8,452 nt of DNA from an uncultured Chlorobiota bacterium (GCA_946481475.1 CAMLOB010000139.1:1-8452), one strand, 5' to 3'. Shown: positions 1 to 6,591, numbered from the stretch's first letter. The notes: generated by a model not told the origin, from the sequence alone. Numbers and translations: made by a program.

Positions 1-1
1 C

Positions 2-505
2 AACAATCGTCGCCAGATGGCGGTGATCTTCTCCGAGGCGCTGAAGCAGATCGGCGTTTCCGCCAATCCCTCGACGCTTGAATGGGCGGTCTTCCTGGAA
101 CGGCTCGACAAGCACGAATTCGACGCCTGCATCGGCGGCTGGGTATCCGGCGTGACCGAAGGGGATATGTTCCAGATCTGGCACTCGGAATCGAGCGTCG
201 TCGGGGGATCGAACTACGTCTCCTTCAAGAACCCGCGCGTCGACCAGTTGATCGAGACGATACGGGGAGAGTTCGACTTCCGGAAACGTCTGGTGATGTA
301 TCAGGAGATCCAGCGGATCATCAACGATGAGCAGCCCTACAATTTCCTCGTGGCCGAGAAGCGGGTCTGCGGCTACAGCGACCGGTTCCACAACGTCAGC
401 TTCTTTGCTCCGCGCCCCTGCTACAATGCCGGTTGGTGGTGGGTGCCGAAAGGAGAGCAGAAATACGCGGCTCCGTCGGGGAACCAGAGTGTGGCGATGA
501 ATTAG
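2..505 (+). CDS. Peptide-type ABC transporter solute-binding protein, C-terminal part (5' end outside window)
   Basis: This is the last 167 residues of an extracytoplasmic solute-binding protein of the SBP_bac_5 family (DppA/OppA/NikA type), which captures a peptide-like ligand outside the inner membrane and hands it to the permeases. The reading frame is open from base 2, so the true start lies upstream; the ATG at base 17 is internal. Family-typical features are the stretch GSNYVSFKNPRVDQLIE (about residues 68-85 of the fragment), followed by a basic helix and 'RIINDEQPYNFL', the usual C-terminal lobe signature ending near a tryptophan-rich WWWVP. It ends with TAG at 503-505. The two permease genes downstream on the same strand support the assignment. 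Ligand specificity cannot be read from this fragment; oligopeptides, dipeptides, nickel chelates and glycosides are all possible for the family. Confidence 0.9.
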   Translation, partial: NNRRQMAVIFSEALKQIGVSANPSTLEWAVFLERLDKHEFDACIGGWVSGVTEGDMFQIWHSESSVVGGSNYVSFKNPRVDQLIETIRGEFDFRKRLVMYQEIQRIINDEQPYNFLVAEKRVCGYSDRFHNVSFFAPRPCYNAGWWWVPKGEQKYAAPSGNQSVAMN

Positions 506-514
506 GATACATGA

Positions 515-534
515 GATCGGACCGGAGTCCGATC
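515..534. repeat. Short perfect hairpin after the solute-binding protein gene
   Basis: An inverted repeat lies 9 bases after the stop codon: arms GATCGGAC (515-522) and GTCCGATC (527-534) around a CGGA loop. No T-run follows, so it is not a classical intrinsic terminator. It sits directly against the next hairpin and may act with it on mRNA stability. Confidence 0.6.
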
Positions 535-576
535 AAAGATAAACGGGGTCATAAATTCTGTGACCCCGTGCTCTTT
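535..576. repeat. Candidate REP-like/palindromic repeat between binding-protein and permease genes
   Basis: A 9-bp perfect inverted repeat has arms ACGGGGTCA (543-551) and TGACCCCGT (561-569) and a 9-base loop. Outer arms AAAGA (535-539) and TCTTT (572-576) extend it after small internal loops. Elements of the form GGGGTCA...TGACCCC with an AT-rich loop recur as dispersed palindromes in many bacterial genomes, often alongside REP-associated transposases; that comparison is from memory. Only one copy is visible here, so its dispersed status is inferred. Between a solute-binding gene and its permease gene, such a structure commonly protects the upstream mRNA so that more binding protein than permease is made, as known for the malE-malF REP elements. 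The gap from 506 to 646 holds no gene. Confidence 0.55.
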
Positions 577-646
577 GTCGCGGATTCTGTATTTTGGCCC
601 TTTGTAGTCGAAGCTCAACTCAGCGTTAAAGGACTTCCCAAGGCCT

Positions 647-1669
647 ATGGGAACATACATCATCAAGCGCATACTTCTGTTCATCCCGACGCTTCTGGCG
701 ATTACCATCGTCACGTTCGGCATCAGTCGGCTTGCTCCCGGAGATCCGGTCGATCAGCTTCTCGGTCTGCAGGCCGGAGGGGATCAGCAGGCCGACAAGG
801 AGGCGACCGAGGAGATGCGGGAGCAGATTCGTCACGATCTCGGACTTGACAAACACTGGTTCTTTCAGTACTGGGACTGGACTCTCGGGGTCTTCCGGCT
901 CGACTTCGGCAAGTCCTATACCGATCGCAAGCCGGTCACCGAGAAGATTCTCGAGAGGATCGACGTAACGCTCGGCATGAATATCCTCTCGATTCTTCTG
1001 GCCTATCTGATCGCCATCCCCATCGGCATCTATTCGGCGACGCATTCCGGATCGTTCGGCGATCGGTTCTCGAGTACGGCCCTGTTCGCCCTCTATTCGA
1101 TTCCGACGTTCTGGGCCGGCACGCTTGTGCTGATCTATCTGACCAACAACGATTATCTGATCCAGCTTTTCCCGACCCGGGGACTCCACTCGACGGCCTA
1201 TGATCCGGAGACGTGGCCCTGGTGGAAGACCTGGCTGGACACCGCGTGGCATCTTGCCGCGCCGGTATTGATTTATACCTACACAAGCTTTGCCTTTATC
1301 TCCCGCCAGATGCGGGCCGGAATGATCGAGGTGATCCGGCAGGACTATATCCGGACGGCGAGGGCGAAGGGACTTGCCGAGCGGGTGGTGGTCTACAAAC
1401 ATGCATTGCGGAATTCGCTGATCCCGATCATCACACTTCTTGCCGGATTGTTGCCGGCGCTGATCAGCGGCTCGATCGTCGTGGAGTTGATCTTCTCGAT
1501 TCCCGGTATGGGGCTCCTCTCCTTCCAGGCGCTGCTTGCCCGCGACTATCCGGTGATCATGGGCGTTCTGACGCTCGGCGCGATCCTGACGATGCTCGGG
1601 GTGCTTGTTGCCGACCTGCTCTATTCCGTGGTTGATCCACGTATTGCCTTCTCGAAAAAGAACGCGTAA
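647..1669 (+). CDS. ABC transporter permease, DppB/OppB type
   Basis: This 340-residue protein has the usual length and layout of the first inner-membrane subunit of peptide/nickel ABC importers. It opens with the diagnostic MGTYIIKRILLFIPTLLAIT membrane segment, then a 'SRLAPGDPVD' loop and a periplasmic stretch, followed by about five further hydrophobic segments. The cytoplasmic EAA-type loop that docks the ATPase is at about residues 234-260 (YIRTARAKGL...NSLIP, with the conserved glycine at 242). The family-typical 'SIPGMGLLSFQALLARDYPVIMG' region and a C-terminal 'DLLYSVVDPRI' follow. The start at 647 fits the family N-terminus; a weak AAAGGA lies 13 bases upstream. It is 141 bases after the binding protein and 35 bases before the second permease, so probably co-transcribed with both. 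It should form a heterodimeric channel with the next gene product. Confidence 0.95.
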   Translation: MGTYIIKRILLFIPTLLAITIVTFGISRLAPGDPVDQLLGLQAGGDQQADKEATEEMREQIRHDLGLDKHWFFQYWDWTLGVFRLDFGKSYTDRKPVTEKILERIDVTLGMNILSILLAYLIAIPIGIYSATHSGSFGDRFSSTALFALYSIPTFWAGTLVLIYLTNNDYLIQLFPTRGLHSTAYDPETWPWWKTWLDTAWHLAAPVLIYTYTSFAFISRQMRAGMIEVIRQDYIRTARAKGLAERVVVYKHALRNSLIPIITLLAGLLPALISGSIVVELIFSIPGMGLLSFQALLARDYPVIMGVLTLGAILTMLGVLVADLLYSVVDPRIAFSKKNA

Positions 1670-1704
1670 CCGAAAAACGATCAACCCGACATCGACAGAT
1701 AACC

Positions 1705-2883
1705 ATGGCAACGGATAACAGAGATCAACGCTATCAGGGGCCCTCGGTCGGCGAGGAGAGCGGAGCGTTTCCCCACGAAGGACCGGCCGGTTCGGTTCTG
1801 CCGGTGGAAGAGAAGCCCCTGGACGGGAAAGGAAAGAAGGAGAAGAAGCGGAAGGACGACCAGACATACTGGCGCCTGGTGCGGCGACAGTACAGGAAGA
1901 ATCGTCCCGCCCGGTTCGGGTTGTGGATTATTATTATTCTGGCTCTCGTGGCGATCTTCGCCGACTTCCTGGCAAACAACAAGCCGATCCTCTGTCAGTA
2001 CAACGGGACGTTCCACGTTCCGGTGATCGAAGAATACTTTGTGGGGATCGGATTGGCGTCGTGGGGAGAGCAGGAGTTTATCGAGGGGAAGTGGAAGGAA
2101 CTGGAGTATGATTTCGCGATCTGGCCTCCGGTCCCTTACCAGTCGAGCGACAACGATCTGGATAATTCCTTTACCGCTCCTTTCGCCGAGGGAGACCATT
2201 CCCATTATCTGGGAACCGATCAGTTGGGACGGGATCTTCTGGCCGGGATTATCCACGGTTCCCGGATTTCTCTTCTGATCGGCATCGTGGCGATGGGAAT
2301 CGCCACACTTATCGGTCTGCTGTTCGGCTCGCTTGCCGGATATTTCGGCGGATGGGTCGATATTGTCGTCTCGCGACTGATCGAGCTCTTCCTGAATTTT
2401 CCGGTCTTCTTCCTCATCATCACGATCGTCGCGTTCTATCAGGACAGCGATCCGGGGGCACTGATTTTCCTGATTATGGCCATCATCGGACTGACCGGCT
2501 GGATGGGCATTGCCCGACTTGCCCGCGGTGAGGTCCTGCGTGTGCGGAATATGGAATACGTTACTGCCGCCGACGCGGTCGGATTTTCACCGGCCCGGGT
2601 GATCTTCCGCCACGTTCTTCCGAACTCGCTGGCCCCGGTGCTGGTGGCGATCGCCTTCGGTATCGCTTCGGCAATTCTGGTGGAGGCTTCCCTCTCCTTC
2701 CTCGGCTTCGGCGTCCCTCCGACCGTCGTCACCTGGGGATCGATGCTGAGCGAGGCCCGGGGGAACGTCTATGCCTGGTGGCTGGCGATCTTCCCCGGCT
2801 TCATGATCTTCCTGACCGTTCTGAGCTACAATCTGGTCGGCGACGGCTTGCGGGATGCGACCGATCCGCGTTTGAAGATCTGA
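1705..2883 (+). CDS. ABC transporter permease, DppC/OppC type, with extended N-terminus and outer loop
   Basis: This 392-residue protein is the partner permease of a peptide-type ABC importer. Hallmarks are the sequence HYLGTDQLGRD at 167-177 preceding the core membrane segments, the EAA loop at about 285-312 (YVTAADAVGF, then HVLPNSLAP), 'SLSFLGFGVPP', and the C-terminal DGLRDATDPRLKI. Family members are usually about 300 residues. The excess here comes from a charged cytoplasmic tail of about 72 residues, rich in lysine, glutamate and glycine, before the first membrane helix (about 73-89), and from a loop of about 77 residues between that helix and the HYLGTD motif. The loop is aromatic and acidic and should face the periplasm. 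The start ATG at 1705 has no evident Shine-Dalgarno sequence; the first alternative in-frame methionine is far inside the protein, so this start is the likely one. It is the last gene of its operon and is followed by a strong terminator. Confidence 0.95.
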   Translation: MATDNRDQRYQGPSVGEESGAFPHEGPAGSVLPVEEKPLDGKGKKEKKRKDDQTYWRLVRRQYRKNRPARFGLWIIIILALVAIFADFLANNKPILCQYNGTFHVPVIEEYFVGIGLASWGEQEFIEGKWKELEYDFAIWPPVPYQSSDNDLDNSFTAPFAEGDHSHYLGTDQLGRDLLAGIIHGSRISLLIGIVAMGIATLIGLLFGSLAGYFGGWVDIVVSRLIELFLNFPVFFLIITIVAFYQDSDPGALIFLIMAIIGLTGWMGIARLARGEVLRVRNMEYVTAADAVGFSPARVIFRHVLPNSLAPVLVAIAFGIASAILVEASLSFLGFGVPPTVVTWGSMLSEARGNVYAWWLAIFPGFMIFLTVLSYNLVGDGLRDATDPRLKI

Positions 2884-2917
2884 TTCCGGTCTTCATCCGA
2901 TTTCCACTACTATTCAG

Positions 2918-2955
2918 ATACAGGGGCGCAAGGTTTTGCGCCCCTGTATTTTTTT
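2918..2955 (+). terminator. Intrinsic terminator of the ABC importer operon
   Basis: A perfect 14-bp stem has arms ATACAGGGGCGCAA (2918-2931) and TTGCGCCCCTGTAT (2936-2949) around a GGTT loop. A run of seven Ts (2949-2955) follows at once. It lies 34 bases after the stop codon of the second permease gene and is a near-ideal Rho-independent terminator. The inner 19 bases recur at 3004-3022, so the stem may derive from a dispersed repeat. Confidence 0.85.
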
Positions 2956-3026
2956 GCGCCTTTCTCTCTTTGCGTCTTTGCGTGATTCTTTCCCCGGGAA
3001 GAGGGGGCGCAAGGTTTTGCGCTCCT
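2923..3026. repeat. Duplicated hairpin sequence flanking a degenerate 8-bp tandem repeat
   Basis: The 19-mer GGGGCGCAAGGTTTTGCGC occurs at 2923-2941 (inside the terminator) and again at 3004-3022. The second copy forms a weaker stem (3003-3012 with 3017-3026, two G-T pairs) and has no T-run. Between the copies, 2953-2984 reads as four 8-base units: TTTGCGCC, TTTCTCTC, TTTGCGTC, TTTGCGTG. TTTGCGTCTTTGCGTG-like strings are, from memory, common as scattered intergenic sequences in many bacterial genomes. The whole stretch looks like non-coding repeat material, probably the remnant of one or more small mobile palindromic elements. This is the largest gene-free gap in the window (2884-3144). Confidence 0.6.
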
Positions 3027-3052
3027 ACCGGCCGACTGACACAACTCCTCAC

Positions 3053-3083
3053 TTGCCCCGGTGACCCGATTGTCTTACGTTTG
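3053..3083 (+). promoter_or_regulatory. Candidate promoter of the tetR-like/efflux operon
   Basis: TACGTTTG at 3076-3083 matches the Bacteroidetes -7 consensus TAnnTTTG, and CTTG at 3052-3055 is placed 20 bases upstream, as expected for the -33 element. The same bases also give a poor sigma-70 reading: TTGCCC (3053-3058), a 17-base spacer, then TACGTT (3076-3081). Either reading puts the transcript start near 3087-3090, just at the edge of the inverted repeats that follow. The call rests on consensus and position only. Confidence 0.4.
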
Positions 3084-3084
3084 C

Positions 3085-3119
3085 ACCCGTTGGTCGTAAC
3101 ATGACCAACGGGTCATGTT
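3085..3119. promoter_or_regulatory. Probable operator: two overlapping inverted repeats in front of the TetR-family gene
   Basis: Repeat A has 11-bp perfect arms ACCCGTTGGTC (3085-3095) and GACCAACGGGT (3103-3113) with a 7-base loop. Repeat B has 9-bp perfect arms AACATGACC (3098-3106) and GGTCATGTT (3111-3119) around AACG. The two share bases 3103-3113, so in RNA they would exclude each other. Repeat B has the size and symmetry of a TetR-family operator and ends 25 bases before the repressor start, so autoregulation is the natural reading. Repeat A provides a third GGTC half-site (3092-3095). An RNA attenuator is the alternative; TTTT at 3118-3121 is a weak T-run. Confidence 0.65.
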
Positions 3120-3144
3120 TTGAACTTATCGGACACTTTGTGAA

Positions 3145-3894
3145 ATGATGATCAGCAGAAATGATATTGAGGGCCTCTCCAGGCGGGAGAGGGAGAAGTT
3201 GATGCGGAAGAAGGAGATGCTTGCGGCCGCCCGGAAGATCTTTGCCCGTAAAGGCTATGGGGAGACCACTCTCGACGATGTGGCCGAACTGGCCGAGTTC
3301 GGCAAGGGGACACTTTACAACTATTTCCCCAACAAGGAAGCCCTCTTTGCCAGCGTTCTGGAAGAGGTCATGCTCGGATTCCGCAATATCGTCGAGGAAT
3401 CTCTTGGACGGGAGCTTGATTTCGAGGAGAAGTTCCGCAGGCTGATTGAAGAATCGCTCCGCTATGCGTTCAGCAATCCGGAGGGGATCATGCTGATGGC
3501 GCGCGAGTCGCAACACCTTCGCGAGAATAACCCTCTGATGCAAATCAAGCTGCAACTTGTCGGAATGCTCGCCGATACCATCGCCGCCGAACAGAAAAGG
3601 AACCCGGGAATGCTCGAGGCGGAAGCCGGACAACTGGCTCTGATCCTGATGAATATGATTATGGGACAGTTTATCAACCGGCTGCACCTGCATATCTACA
3701 AGGGGGGGGAACAGACCCCTGTCGAGGGAGAGGGAGTCTTCTGCAGCCCGATCACACCGGAGATCATCCAGTCGCTGACCAATCCGGTCCACCTCGAAGA
3801 GGACGTGCAACGGGCAACCGACCTGGTCTTTTCTCTCTACTTCTACGGTATTACCGGAACACACAAACAGAACGGAAGCGCAGATCACGATTAA
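3145..3894 (+). CDS. TetR/AcrR-family transcriptional regulator of the efflux operon
   Basis: This 249-residue cytoplasmic DNA-binding protein probably represses its own operon until an inducer, likely a pump substrate, binds its C-terminal domain. The N-terminal TetR domain spans about residues 22-75: the helix KKEMLAAARKIFARKGYGE, then the helix-turn-helix at 41-61 (TTLDDVAELAEFGKGTLYNYF), then the usual 'NKEALFASVL'. The remaining residues are mostly helical and variable, as expected of a ligand-binding domain; I cannot name the ligand. The basic RREREKLMRKK segment before the domain is common in this subfamily, which favours the start at 3145 (or the adjacent ATG at 3148) over the internal ATG at 3202, although the latter has the better purine-rich upstream stretch. 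It is first in an operon with outer-membrane factor, adaptor and RND pump genes; only 10 bases separate it from the next gene. Confidence 0.93.
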   Translation: MMISRNDIEGLSRREREKLMRKKEMLAAARKIFARKGYGETTLDDVAELAEFGKGTLYNYFPNKEALFASVLEEVMLGFRNIVEESLGRELDFEEKFRRLIEESLRYAFSNPEGIMLMARESQHLRENNPLMQIKLQLVGMLADTIAAEQKRNPGMLEAEAGQLALILMNMIMGQFINRLHLHIYKGGEQTPVEGEGVFCSPITPEIIQSLTNPVHLEEDVQRATDLVFSLYFYGITGTHKQNGSADHD

Positions 3895-3904
3895 TTCCCT
3901 TTGA

Positions 3905-5290
3905 ATGATGAACGAACACAGATTCTACAAGTCGGGCGGAGTCATAGCGGTGCTGATAGCCGTGTTTGCGGGGACAGTGCCGGTGCGTGCGCAGAATCCT
4001 CAGCCGATTTCACTGGACCAGGCGATTGCGACGGCTCTGGAGAACAATCGTGAGTTGGAGATTGCCCGGCTTGAACTCGATAATGCCGACGCCCAGGTGG
4101 ATGAGGCGCTCGGGAACGCCTATCCGACGCTTGATCTGAACGCCCGCTATACGCGGAACATCCAGCGTCCGGTCTTTTTCTTTCCGGGGGAGGACGGTAT
4201 TGTTCGACCGATCGAGATCGGATCGAAGAATGCCCTCTCAGGAGAGCTGACACTTCAGCAGATCGTTTTCAACAGCGCCGTGTTCACCGGTGTCGGGACA
4301 TCAAAGATCTATGCCCGGATCTCCCGGCAGCAACTCCGCGCGCAGACGGCGGATGTGATTCTGAATGTGAAGCAGGCATACTATGGAGCTCTGGTGGCGC
4401 GTGAGGTTCTCAGCGTGAACGAAGCCCTTCTGGCAAACGCCGAGGCCAATTACAGAAACACGAAAGTTCTCTTCGATGCCGGGTTACGGGCCGAGTTCGA
4501 TGCGATCCGGGCCGAGGTGGCCGTCGCCAATCAGCAACCGCTGGTGGTGCAGGCCCGGAACACCTACGAGGCGGCCCTCGACGGACTGAAGCTGGTGCTT
4601 GGATATGATGACATCACGCAGGTGGAACTTGAACCGACCGGTTCCCTTGTCCGCCCCTCCGCTTCCGGCGGGACTGAGCCGACGGTGGATCAGGCGGTGA
4701 CGGTGATGCTGCAGGAGAACGCCCAGATAGAGGCGCTGCGCCTCTCGACAGATGTGAACAAGGAGCTGATCGAGATCAATCGTTCGGATTATCTGCCGAC
4801 GCTCTCTCTCTTCGGTACCTACAAGTATGAAGCCCAGGCCGATGCCTTGAGCGATTTCGACTTCCAGCCGACTGCCTATGCCGGTCTGAACCTTTCGCTG
4901 AACCTCTACAACGGCGGCAAGACACATGCGAAGATGGAACAGGCGCAGGTCGCTTATGACAAGAGTCGCTACCAGACCGCCCAGGTTGCCGCGGCGTTGA
5001 AAACACGGATCGAGGCGACGCTTCGCAGCATCGAATATGCACGACGGCAGATCGGCGCCGGGGACCGGACGATCGAGCAGGCCGAGCGGGCCTACAAGAT
5101 CGCCACGACCGCCTACAGTGCCGGAACCGGCACCCAGTTGCAGATCAACGATGCCGATCTGGCCCTGGCCCAGGCTCGGCTGAATCAGTTGAGCGCTATC
5201 TACGACTACAATGTCGCCGTCGCGGAACTGGAACACCTGCTGGGAGATCATGTGGTACTGAACGAGGATAATGCCGAGTATCGACCCTGA
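3905..5290 (+). CDS. TolC-family outer-membrane efflux protein
   Basis: At 461 residues it fits the outer-membrane factor family, whose trimers form a beta-barrel pore with a long alpha-helical tunnel through the periplasm. A signal peptide is visible at 1-29 (hydrophobic core about 13-25, probable cleavage VRA|Q). Two OEP repeats follow. The first begins ISLDQAIATALENN at about 35 and continues with YPTLDLNARYTRN; the second begins TVDQAVTVMLQEN at about 260 and continues with YLPTLSLFGTYKYE. The motif LNLSLNLYNGGKTHAKMEQA (about 328-347) marks the second strand-to-helix transition. The adjacent ATG codons at 3905 and 3908 are both possible starts; no clear Shine-Dalgarno sequence is seen. 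The gene lies between the TetR-family gene and the adaptor gene and should supply the exit duct for the pump. An inverted repeat spans its stop codon. Confidence 0.94.
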   Translation: MMNEHRFYKSGGVIAVLIAVFAGTVPVRAQNPQPISLDQAIATALENNRELEIARLELDNADAQVDEALGNAYPTLDLNARYTRNIQRPVFFFPGEDGIVRPIEIGSKNALSGELTLQQIVFNSAVFTGVGTSKIYARISRQQLRAQTADVILNVKQAYYGALVAREVLSVNEALLANAEANYRNTKVLFDAGLRAEFDAIRAEVAVANQQPLVVQARNTYEAALDGLKLVLGYDDITQVELEPTGSLVRPSASGGTEPTVDQAVTVMLQENAQIEALRLSTDVNKELIEINRSDYLPTLSLFGTYKYEAQADALSDFDFQPTAYAGLNLSLNLYNGGKTHAKMEQAQVAYDKSRYQTAQVAAALKTRIEATLRSIEYARRQIGAGDRTIEQAERAYKIATTAYSAGTGTQLQINDADLALAQARLNQLSAIYDYNVAVAELEHLLGDHVVLNEDNAEYRP

Positions 5291-5297
5291 GGTCGAT
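5280..5297. promoter_or_regulatory. Inverted repeat across the TolC-like stop codon, possible second regulator site
   Basis: Arms ATCGACC (5280-5286) and GGTCGAT (5291-5297) flank CTGA, which contains part of the stop codon region (TGA 5288-5290). The geometry, GACC-N4-GGTC, is the same as the core of the palindrome in front of the TetR-family gene. No T-run follows, so it is a poor terminator. It may be a secondary operator for the adaptor and pump genes or an mRNA hairpin, or it may be chance. Confidence 0.35.
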
Positions 5298-5354
5298 GCC
5301 GTACCGAAAAAACGTACAGAAAACTTTTTGACATATCACAAGCGCAACAGAACA

Positions 5355-6473
5355 ATGAAAACCTTCTTGAAACTGATTCCTCTCAGCCTGCTGGCTTCCA
5401 TGGTTGTTGTGGGATGCATGGGGAACGGAGAAGCCGGTGAAGAGTCGGGGGCCGAAGGAGATTCGGCCGTCGACGCGATGTCCGCAACGGTCGATACCGC
5501 GGCCGGAGCCGGAACAATCAACGTGAAGGTGATGACCGTCCAGCCCGAGGCATTCGATGACGTCATCAAGGTTATCGGTACGGTGAAGCCGGCCGAGGAT
5601 ATCATGGTAGCCTCTGAAGAGGGAGGAAAAGTGGAACACTGGATGGTGAGCAAGGGGGCCTTCGTTCGCAAGGGGCAGGCGTTGCTCCGGCTGAACGACG
5701 ATCTGCTCCAGGCTCAGCTGAAGGCGGCCGAAGCCCAGTTCAACATTGCAAAGGTCAACGCAGAGAAATCGGCCAAGGTCTTTGCCGATGCAGGGGCCGT
5801 CAGCGAGGTCTCGGTGACCACCGCACAGTATAATCTGGACGCGGCACAGGCAAACGTCAATCTGCTGAAGACGCGGATTGCGAAGATGACCGTTCACGCA
5901 CCCGTTGCCGGACGCATCGACGAACGGTTGACGGATATCGGCGAGATGGTGGCTCCGGGGGCGCCGGTTGCCCGGTTGATCCAGACCGGGATCGTGAAGG
6001 TGACGGCCGGAGTGCCGGAGCGCTATTCGGCCGGGATGCGGGTCGGGCTTCCGGTGACCATGCGGTTTGATGCCCTGGGGGGGCGTCAGGTGGAAGGACG
6101 GATTACCTATATCGGTGCGACGATCAGTCAGAGCGACCGGACGATGCCGATCGAGGTTCAGTTGTCGAACGCAGGGGGCAACTACAAGCCGGAGATGGTG
6201 GCCGAGTTGAGTGTGCTGAAGGAACGTTACCGCAACAGCGTGGTGATTCCCCGAACCGCTCTGGTCCGTACGGAGAACGGCTGGCAGGTCTATCTGGCCG
6301 TACCGGATGCTTCGGGAGAGGGACATGTGGTGGAGGCACGCCCGGTGACGATCGGTCCGTCGGATCAGGGACAGGTTGTGATCACCGACGGACTGAAGGT
6401 GGGCGAACAGCTTATCACCGTCGGACAGAACAAGGTCAACCCGGGTGAGCATGTCACGTTTGACGAAAACTGA
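5355..6473 (+). CDS. RND efflux periplasmic adaptor (membrane fusion protein), lipoprotein
   Basis: This 372-residue HlyD/AcrA-like adaptor links the RND pump to the outer-membrane channel. The start at 5355 is chosen because it yields a lipoprotein signal: MKTFLK, a hydrophobic core, and lipobox VVVGC with the lipidated cysteine at residue 21; residue +2 is methionine, with no aspartate there. An acidic, small-residue linker runs to about 53. The domains follow in the usual order: first lipoyl half about 80-115 (GGKVEHWMVSKGAFVRKGQAL), alpha-helical hairpin about 117-176, second lipoyl half about 177-208 (HAPVAGRID then GEMVAPGAPVARLI), beta-barrel about 210-290, and membrane-proximal domain about 295-368 (VVIPRTAL...). 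An upstream in-frame ATG at 5271 would overlap the previous gene and bury the lipoprotein signal, so it is rejected. The gene is 64 bases after the TolC-like gene and 118 bases before the pump gene. Confidence 0.94.
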   Translation: MKTFLKLIPLSLLASMVVVGCMGNGEAGEESGAEGDSAVDAMSATVDTAAGAGTINVKVMTVQPEAFDDVIKVIGTVKPAEDIMVASEEGGKVEHWMVSKGAFVRKGQALLRLNDDLLQAQLKAAEAQFNIAKVNAEKSAKVFADAGAVSEVSVTTAQYNLDAAQANVNLLKTRIAKMTVHAPVAGRIDERLTDIGEMVAPGAPVARLIQTGIVKVTAGVPERYSAGMRVGLPVTMRFDALGGRQVEGRITYIGATISQSDRTMPIEVQLSNAGGNYKPEMVAELSVLKERYRNSVVIPRTALVRTENGWQVYLAVPDASGEGHVVEARPVTIGPSDQGQVVITDGLKVGEQLITVGQNKVNPGEHVTFDEN

Positions 6474-6591
6474 GCCGTACTGCATTTGAAGAATCAGAAC
6501 ATATCAGGGGACCGGGAGGGCCGCGGGCCGACCGATTCGTTATCGGTTACGTTCGCAGTCGATCATTCCCCGCTATAACTACTTATCTATC
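6474..6591. other. Intergenic gap before the RND gene with a small inverted repeat
   Basis: This 118-base gap is wide for the inside of an operon. It contains the inverted repeat ACCGAT (6531-6536) / ATCGGT (6542-6547) with a 5-base loop, and TATAAC at 6574-6579, which could be a -10 box but has no good -35 partner. No terminator T-run is present, so read-through from the adaptor gene is expected. No gene is seen in it. Confidence 0.4.

Noticed and set aside
626..1867. Long antisense open frame of 413 codons across the first permease gene
   Set aside because: It lies opposite a clear permease gene, has proline/arginine-rich composition without recognisable domains, and runs across an intergenic gap into the next gene. 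It is a codon-bias shadow.
2953..2984. Octamer tandem repeat as a CRISPR array
   Set aside because: The units are 8 bases, contiguous and degenerate, with no spacers.
2778..3104. Open frame of 108 codons across the terminator and repeat region
   Set aside because: It begins inside the permease gene in another frame and its second half translates the hairpin and octamer repeats.
3049..3888. Antisense open frame of 279 codons across the TetR-family gene
   Set aside because: The + strand gene has a complete helix-turn-helix domain; the antisense product has no recognisable features.
5271..5354. Upstream start for the adaptor gene, adding 28 residues
   Set aside because: It overlaps the previous gene and places a polar segment in front of a good lipoprotein signal peptide beginning at 5355.
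5328..5356. TTGACA (5328-5333) as a -35 box for a separate adaptor promoter
   Set aside because: With normal spacing the -10 box would fall on the start codon (AACAAT), leaving no sensible transcript start.
5196..6485. Antisense open frame of 429 codons across the adaptor gene
   Set aside because: It is the complement of a well-supported adaptor gene; its histidine/arginine-rich sequence resembles no known family.
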